In this document: positions 59,969 to 64,000 of the stretch, piece after piece | Layout: each line of letters starts with the position of its first letter | Numbering within the stretch: the stretch's first letter is position 1 | NCBI RefSeq assembly: GCF_000379605.1 | Contig: NZ_KB902702.1 | Coordinates: 272,922 to 336,921 of the forward strand | Length of the DNA: 64,000 bases | DNA from: Rhizobium giardinii bv. giardinii H152 | GTDB taxonomy: Bacteria; Pseudomonadota; Alphaproteobacteria; Rhizobiales; Rhizobiaceae | Reading direction: 5' to 3' | Notes under the pieces: generated by a model | What the model saw: the letters and a program-made list of their open reading frames with translations, nothing else | Databases searched by the model: none | What the model was told of the DNA's origin: nothing | Program-made: the position numbers and the translations under genes

Positions 59969-60844
59969 TTACGGCGCCGTCTTTTCCGGGGCCGTCAACG
60001 TCAGCCCTTCAGCACTTTCGCCCGCCACCATGCCATCGATCATCGGCAGCCCGTCGCTGCCGCTCAGCGGAAACCATTTGGTCCGGTCGAAGAAAATATC
60101 GCCCGGCGTGCTTTGGCCGCGCGTTCTGATCTGGTTGGCAAGAAAATTGTAGCGCGGCGTTTCGCCGAACTCGCGCTTGAACTGGATCCGGCTGCCGAAG
60201 TTGCGGATGTCGAAGGCTTCGAGGGCGTGGATCTTGCGGATGATCTCGCCGGGGTTCTCCCAGCGCACCTGGTTCAGGAAGATGGTCGCCGCCTTGCCGG
60301 CGAGGTCGGCAACCTCACCGGTATCTGCGGCGTCTTCGATGTTCAGCTTGACGCGGAAGGATGTGACGCGGTTTTCGCCGTCGCCTTTGATGAAGATGAA
60401 GATCGAGGACTGTGCCGTACCGTCGCCTCTTGGCCGAAGATCGACGGACGACGAGCATTCCCAATTGTCCTTGTTGCCGCTGCTGATCGTCCAGTCGAGA
60501 TCGCCGAAGCCGCCGGCCTTCAGGCGTTCGCACAGGCTGCGCGGGTCGCTCTGGATCAGGCGGATGAACTGCTGTTGCGGCGCCTTGAAGTCGCTGAAGG
60601 CGTAGACCGGCAGAACCATGCGCGCCGGCGGCAGGCGGACGCTCTTGCTGCGGGTAATCTTCACCTGTCTCGGCGCCGGCTTGTCCGTTGCCAGAAGATC
60701 GGAATGGCCGAGATAGGCGAGCAGGTGCCGGAGGTTGCGCTGGCCGTTGGCCAGCAGCACGGTCGCAAGGATGCCGGCAAAGATCAGGCCGACAGCAACG
60801 AAAAAGAACATCTTTCCAGATCTGCTTTTCTGCTCCTCCTTCAT
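59969..60844 (-). CDS. Membrane-anchored protein of unknown function
   Basis: 291 residues, not recognised with certainty (it may be of a DUF family restricted to Rhizobiales). An N-terminal helix (MFFFVAVGLIFAGILATVLL, about 12-31) anchors it with the bulk outside. The soluble part contains two cysteines (SLCERLKAGG, NWECSSSVDLRP), a beta-rich segment SSIFIFIKGDGENRVTSFRV and a C-terminal FFDRTKWFPLSGSDGLPMI. GGAG lies before the ATG. Orientation matches the sugar transferase 419 bases downstream. Confidence 0.75.
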   Translation of the reverse strand: MKEEQKSRSGKMFFFVAVGLIFAGILATVLLANGQRNLRHLLAYLGHSDLLATDKPAPRQVKITRSKSVRLPPARMVLPVYAFSDFKAPQQQFIRLIQSDPRSLCERLKAGGFGDLDWTISSGNKDNWECSSSVDLRPRGDGTAQSSIFIFIKGDGENRVTSFRVKLNIEDAADTGEVADLAGKAATIFLNQVRWENPGEIIRKIHALEAFDIRNFGSRIQFKREFGETPRYNFLANQIRTRGQSTPGDIFFDRTKWFPLSGSDGLPMIDGMVAGESAEGLTLTAPEKTAP

Positions 60845-60963
60845 GCCGAAACCCGAACTCCGCGGTTTCCACCTGCCCAGGCGTCACGCTGCCCGATCGC
60901 CGGTGCCTTCGATCCGTGCCAGATCATCCTGGCGTGCGTGGCGGGCAAGATTGTGGACGTTCG

Positions 60964-61161
60964 TCAGCCCGTCTGCCGGTTTCTGCAGGCCGAGATGATC
61001 ACGTGAACGAGGAGCAATGGCCAGAGCAGGCACAAAAACAATCCGAGAACACGCATCGCATCCCAGGCGCCGCCGGCGGCATCACCCTCGCGATACGTAT
61101 TGTCGAGAAAAAACAGACATATCAAGGTGTAAAATGAAAGCAGCAGATTTGACCATGGCAT
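60964..61161 (-). CDS. Possible small two-helix membrane protein
   Basis: 65 residues if started at ATG 61161 (95 if started at 61251). Two hydrophobic helices (LLLSFYTLICLFFL, and VLGLFLCLLWPLLLVHVIIS) flank a short polar loop. No ribosome site is evident for either start, and I know no family. It is same-strand with, and 119 bases upstream of, the unknown membrane-anchored protein. The strong hydrophobic pattern argues for a gene, the missing site against. Confidence 0.4.
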   Translation of the reverse strand: MPWSNLLLSFYTLICLFFLDNTYREGDAAGGAWDAMRVLGLFLCLLWPLLLVHVIISACRNRQTG

Positions 61162-61315
61162 TGGTGGGGCCGCAAGTTCGGAGGATGGAGGCGAGAGGCT
61201 CAACGTGGTTCCCGGCTGCAGAGGCAAGACCATCGCATGATTCGGTTGCATCGGACAAATGAGCGCCCGGTGTCTTGCCGGATGTGCAGAGGTCGCTTTG
61301 CCGCTCGGGTGCCGG

Positions 61316-62218
61316 TCAACCCTGCGAGCCCGTCAGGAATACATGCAGCCGCCGCGCCTCCGGCGTGACCGTCTTGTCTTTCGGAAGGCCGAGATAATAG
61401 CCGTAGCCGGTGGAAAGACACTCCGAGCCGACCGTCACGAGCCTGCCATCGGCAAGCTGCTCTTCGATCAAACCGAGGCTGCCAAGTGCAATACCGTCTC
61501 CCCGGAGCGCGGCATCGATCGCCATGATATAGGTGGAGAAGGAAAACCGCGGGTTCTGCAGCTTCATCCGAAGCGGCGGAGAAATGCGGCTGAACCACTG
61601 CCGGAAGGAAATCCAGTGCGCGTTGAAGCGTTCGTAGTCGATGAGATCCAGCGACGCGATCTGCAAGACGGTGAGGGTTGCGGCATTAAGGCCGCGGCTG
61701 CCGAGATAATCCGGGGACGCAACGGGCATCAGCCGCTCCGGCATCAGTAAAGTCAGGTCCCAGCGCGGGTGTTCGCCGGTCGAATAAAGGATGACGAGAT
61801 CATTGGTTTCGGCGGCGAGATCCGACGACGTGTCCGAGGTCAGCAGGCTGAGAGAGATCGACGGGTTCTCCTTGCCGAAATCGCGCAGGCGGCCGCCGAG
61901 CCAGAGATGCGACACCGAACCGCTCGCCGCTATGGCGATCGTCCCGCCTTTAACGGAACGGAAGGGGTCGAGGCTCTCTTCCAGATAGTCCAGCGCGGCG
62001 CGAACGCGCTGGATCAGGCGCGCGCCCTGCGGCGTCAGGTCCAAGTTCTTGCCGCGCCGGGTGAACAGTTGCGCACCGAGATGATCCTCCAGTCCCTTGA
62101 TGCGGCGACTGACGGCGGCCTGGGTGATGTTGAGTTCGCGCCCCGCCTTCGAAAAATTCATCTGCCGGCAGGCAGCGTCGAACACCCGGAACGCTTCCAG
62201 CGGAATATGGTCCAGCAT
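61316..62218 (-). CDS. LysR family regulator (GcvA-like)
   Basis: 300 residues from the ATG at 62218, favoured over an ATG at 62230 because GGAG lies six bases upstream. The helix-turn-helix is FDAACRQMNFSKAGRELNIT with QAAVSRRIKGLEDHLGAQLF, as in the GcvA group; the effector domain begins at about residue 85. It is divergent from the iron alcohol dehydrogenase gene, 94 bases away, and probably controls it. The direct repeat TCAGATT at 62235 and 62278 in the gap may be part of its site. Confidence 0.9.
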   Translation of the reverse strand: MLDHIPLEAFRVFDAACRQMNFSKAGRELNITQAAVSRRIKGLEDHLGAQLFTRRGKNLDLTPQGARLIQRVRAALDYLEESLDPFRSVKGGTIAIAASGSVSHLWLGGRLRDFGKENPSISLSLLTSDTSSDLAAETNDLVILYSTGEHPRWDLTLLMPERLMPVASPDYLGSRGLNAATLTVLQIASLDLIDYERFNAHWISFRQWFSRISPPLRMKLQNPRFSFSTYIMAIDAALRGDGIALGSLGLIEEQLADGRLVTVGSECLSTGYGYYLGLPKDKTVTPEARRLHVFLTGSQG

Positions 62219-62312
62219 TCCCGTCTCCATGATTTCAGATTATCAAAATGGCCGAAAAATGCGTGTGTTTGAAAATATCAGATTGTGATGCAGGCTGGAA
62301 GCAGCATCAAAC

Positions 62313-63476
62313 ATGCATTGCAGGATCACCACCGTGGCTTTTTCCACTTCCTTCGTTCCCGAAATCCGTTTCGGCGAGAATATTCACGAAACGATCGGCA
62401 CCGCCGCCTCGTCCTTTGGTGCGAAAACCGCCGCCATCGTCATCGACGGCTTCCTTGCCCAATCGGGGCTTGCCGGTCGCATCGCAAGCCAGTTGCAGGC
62501 CGAAGGCATCGCGGCGTGTGTCTTCTGCGATTTCGCCGGCGAACCGAAGATCGTCCATGTGCGGCGTGCGACCGAGGCCGTCGCGGGCGCGGATGTCGTG
62601 ATCGGCATCGGCGGCGGCTCGGCGCTGGACATCGCCAAGATCGCCGCCTGCTGTGCTGTCTCGGGCGAGGATGCGATGCATTATGCGCTCGCCGCCAATC
62701 CGCTGCCGAAGAACCCTCTGAAGAAGATCATGGTGCCGACGACGGCAGGCACCGGATCGGAAACGTCTGCGACCAGCATCTTCGCCGGGCCAGCGGGCAA
62801 GAAGCTTTGGATCTGGGGGGCCGAGACCAAGGCTGATCTGGTGCTGCTTGATCCCGTGCTGACCGCGACGCTGCCCGCCAATCTCACGGCCTGGTGCGGC
62901 ATGGACGCGTTCATCCATGCTTTCGAGGCAGCCACCAACCGTAACGCCCATGCCGGTGGGAAAATCTATGCGCATGAAGCCCTGCGCCTTATCACCGGCG
63001 CGCTGGAAACAGCGGTCAACGAACCGGACAATCTGGACGCGCGCGGCAAGGTGTTGCTCGGCTCGTGCTATGCAGGGATTGCCATCGACAATTGTGGCAC
63101 CGCAATCGCCCACACGATCAGCCACGCGCTGGCGGGCCTGGCTCCTGTCCACCATGGACTTGCCACCGCTCTCGGCTTCGAGGCGACGCTTGCCTGGCTG
63201 GTCGAGGCCGATACCGCCGATCTCAATGCGGCTGCCAAAGCCTGCGGTCTTGCCAAGGCGGCGGATCTTCCGGCCTTCGTCTCCGGCCTGATGGACCGCT
63301 GCGGCATTGTCCGCGCCCTGCCGAATGCGTTCGAGGCGCTGGATGCGGCTGTGCTCGCCGCCGAGATGAAGGCGGCGGAAAACCAGCCGATGCGCCGCTC
63401 GACCATCCGCGAAATCAGCGACGAGGACATCGCCCGTTTCGCAGCCATCATCATGTCCCTTCCGAAGGCCGCCTGA
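62313..63476 (+). CDS. Iron-containing alcohol dehydrogenase
   Basis: 387 residues of the group III (Fe-ADH) family. VVIGIGGGSALDIAKIAACC is the NAD-binding motif and VPTTAGTGSETSATSIF the substrate and cofactor loop. Metal ligands are visible in WCGMDAFIHAFEA, AIAHTISHALAG and PVHHGLATALGF. Start may be ATG 62313 or GTG 62334; the latter has AGGA upstream and gives VAFSTSFVPEI. It precedes an aldehyde dehydrogenase by two bases, so the pair probably oxidises an alcohol to the acid. Substrate unknown. Confidence 0.92.
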   Translation: MHCRITTVAFSTSFVPEIRFGENIHETIGTAASSFGAKTAAIVIDGFLAQSGLAGRIASQLQAEGIAACVFCDFAGEPKIVHVRRATEAVAGADVVIGIGGGSALDIAKIAACCAVSGEDAMHYALAANPLPKNPLKKIMVPTTAGTGSETSATSIFAGPAGKKLWIWGAETKADLVLLDPVLTATLPANLTAWCGMDAFIHAFEAATNRNAHAGGKIYAHEALRLITGALETAVNEPDNLDARGKVLLGSCYAGIAIDNCGTAIAHTISHALAGLAPVHHGLATALGFEATLAWLVEADTADLNAAAKACGLAKAADLPAFVSGLMDRCGIVRALPNAFEALDAAVLAAEMKAAENQPMRRSTIREISDEDIARFAAIIMSLPKAA

Positions 63477-63478
63477 CC

Positions 63479-64000
63479 ATGACCAAGGATTACACTCGCG
63501 ACTATTGGGAAGACATGCTATCGGCCTTGAAGCCGGAAGGCCGCCATTTCATCGATGGCGAACTGTCGCCGTCCTCGTCCGGTGAGACCTTCACCCGCAG
63601 GCGTCCCATGGATGGCAAGCCCGGCGCCAGGCTTGCACGGGGCAATGCCGCCGATATCGACCGCGCAGTGGCGGCGGCCCGCGCATCCTTCGAAAGCGGA
63701 ATCTGGCGGAAGAAGGATCCGATTGAAAAGAAGAGGATCATGCTGAACTGGGCCCAGGCGATCCGCGACCATGGCGACGAACTGGCGCTGCTCGAAACGC
63801 TGGAGGTCGGCAAGCCGGTCATGGCCTCGCTCAATGTCGACGTTCGCCTCTGCGCCGATGGCATCCAGTTCTACGGCGAGATGATCGACAAGCTCTACGA
63901 CGAGGTCGCACCGACCCCGCCGGGCGAGCGCGCCATCGTCCGCAAGGTGCCGATCGGCGTCATCGGCGCCATCACGCCGTGGAACTACCCGATGATCATC
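63479..64000 (+). CDS. Aldehyde dehydrogenase, 5' part only
   Basis: The frame starts at ATG 63479, two bases after the alcohol dehydrogenase stop, and is still open after 174 codons at the window end. HFIDGELSPSSSGETFTRRR, AVAAARASFESGIWRKKDP and the C-terminal VPIGVIGAITPWNYPMII are characteristic of the NAD-dependent aldehyde dehydrogenase superfamily; the last motif contains the conserved asparagine (NYP) of the active site. The catalytic Cys and Glu are outside the window. Probably converts the aldehyde made by the preceding enzyme. Confidence 0.93.
   Translation, partial: MTKDYTRDYWEDMLSALKPEGRHFIDGELSPSSSGETFTRRRPMDGKPGARLARGNAADIDRAVAAARASFESGIWRKKDPIEKKRIMLNWAQAIRDHGDELALLETLEVGKPVMASLNVDVRLCADGIQFYGEMIDKLYDEVAPTPPGERAIVRKVPIGVIGAITPWNYPMII

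Overview
The window is about 62% GC and reads as a chromosomal segment of an alphaproteobacterium of the order Rhizobiales, most likely family Rhizobiaceae (Rhizobium/Agrobacterium/Ensifer group). The reasons are the gene order mdh-sucCDAB-lpdA, the split ATP synthase locus (atpHAGDC next to priA, without the Fo genes), a second short FtsZ, an fdsGBA-fdhD-fdsD formate dehydrogenase operon, a glpD-ABC glycerol operon of the rhizobial type, an Omp19-like lipoprotein and a CtrA-type box. I saw no rRNA, tRNA, CRISPR array, prophage or insertion sequence.

Layout. 1-3.1 kb: end of tsaD, then gpsA, a YciI-like gene, an EVE-domain gene and a methyltransferase. 3.2-3.9 kb (minus): a secreted protein with 69-bp tandem repeats. 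4.2-8.1 kb: sdhCDAB with a DUF3052 gene between sdhA and sdhB. 8.4-10.2 kb: Omp19-like lipoprotein and a ZapE/AFG1 ATPase. 10.4-22.1 kb: malate dehydrogenase, succinyl-CoA synthetase and 2-oxoglutarate dehydrogenase, with accessory genes (YciI-like, MAPEG, LysE, a secreted protein, SDR) between sucA, sucB and lpdA. 22.4-29.6 kb: mixed housekeeping genes (hydrolase, ftsZ2, lipoprotein, EF-hand protein, TraB/GumN protein, xerC, acyltransferase, transaldolase-like aldolase). 29.7-37.8 kb: priA, a small membrane protein and the F1 operon. 38.0-41.3 kb: PMI/GMP enzyme, a saccharopine-dehydrogenase-like gene and its divergent Lrp regulator. 41.2-49.6 kb (minus): formate dehydrogenase operon, its LysR regulator and an SDR. 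49.8-58.4 kb: glycerol regulator, glpD and the glycerol ABC importer glpSTPQUV. 58.8-61.2 kb (minus): exopolysaccharide-type sugar transferase and unknown membrane proteins. 61.3-64.0 kb: LysR regulator divergent from an iron alcohol dehydrogenase and an aldehyde dehydrogenase cut by the window edge.

Together the genes cover the lower TCA cycle from 2-oxoglutarate to oxaloacetate, the catalytic half of ATP synthase, NAD-linked formate oxidation, and glycerol uptake and oxidation to dihydroxyacetone phosphate. No kinase for glycerol lies in the window.

I did not find a complete system that I would call undescribed. The observations most worth following are: the glycerol importer's two ATPases, which carry complementary degenerate motifs predicting one working and one degenerate ATP site; shared inverted repeats in front of glpR and glpD; accessory genes placed between subunit genes of sdh and suc; the C-terminally short FtsZ; paired inverted repeat elements inside the formate dehydrogenase operon; and the repeat protein under a perfect CtrA box.
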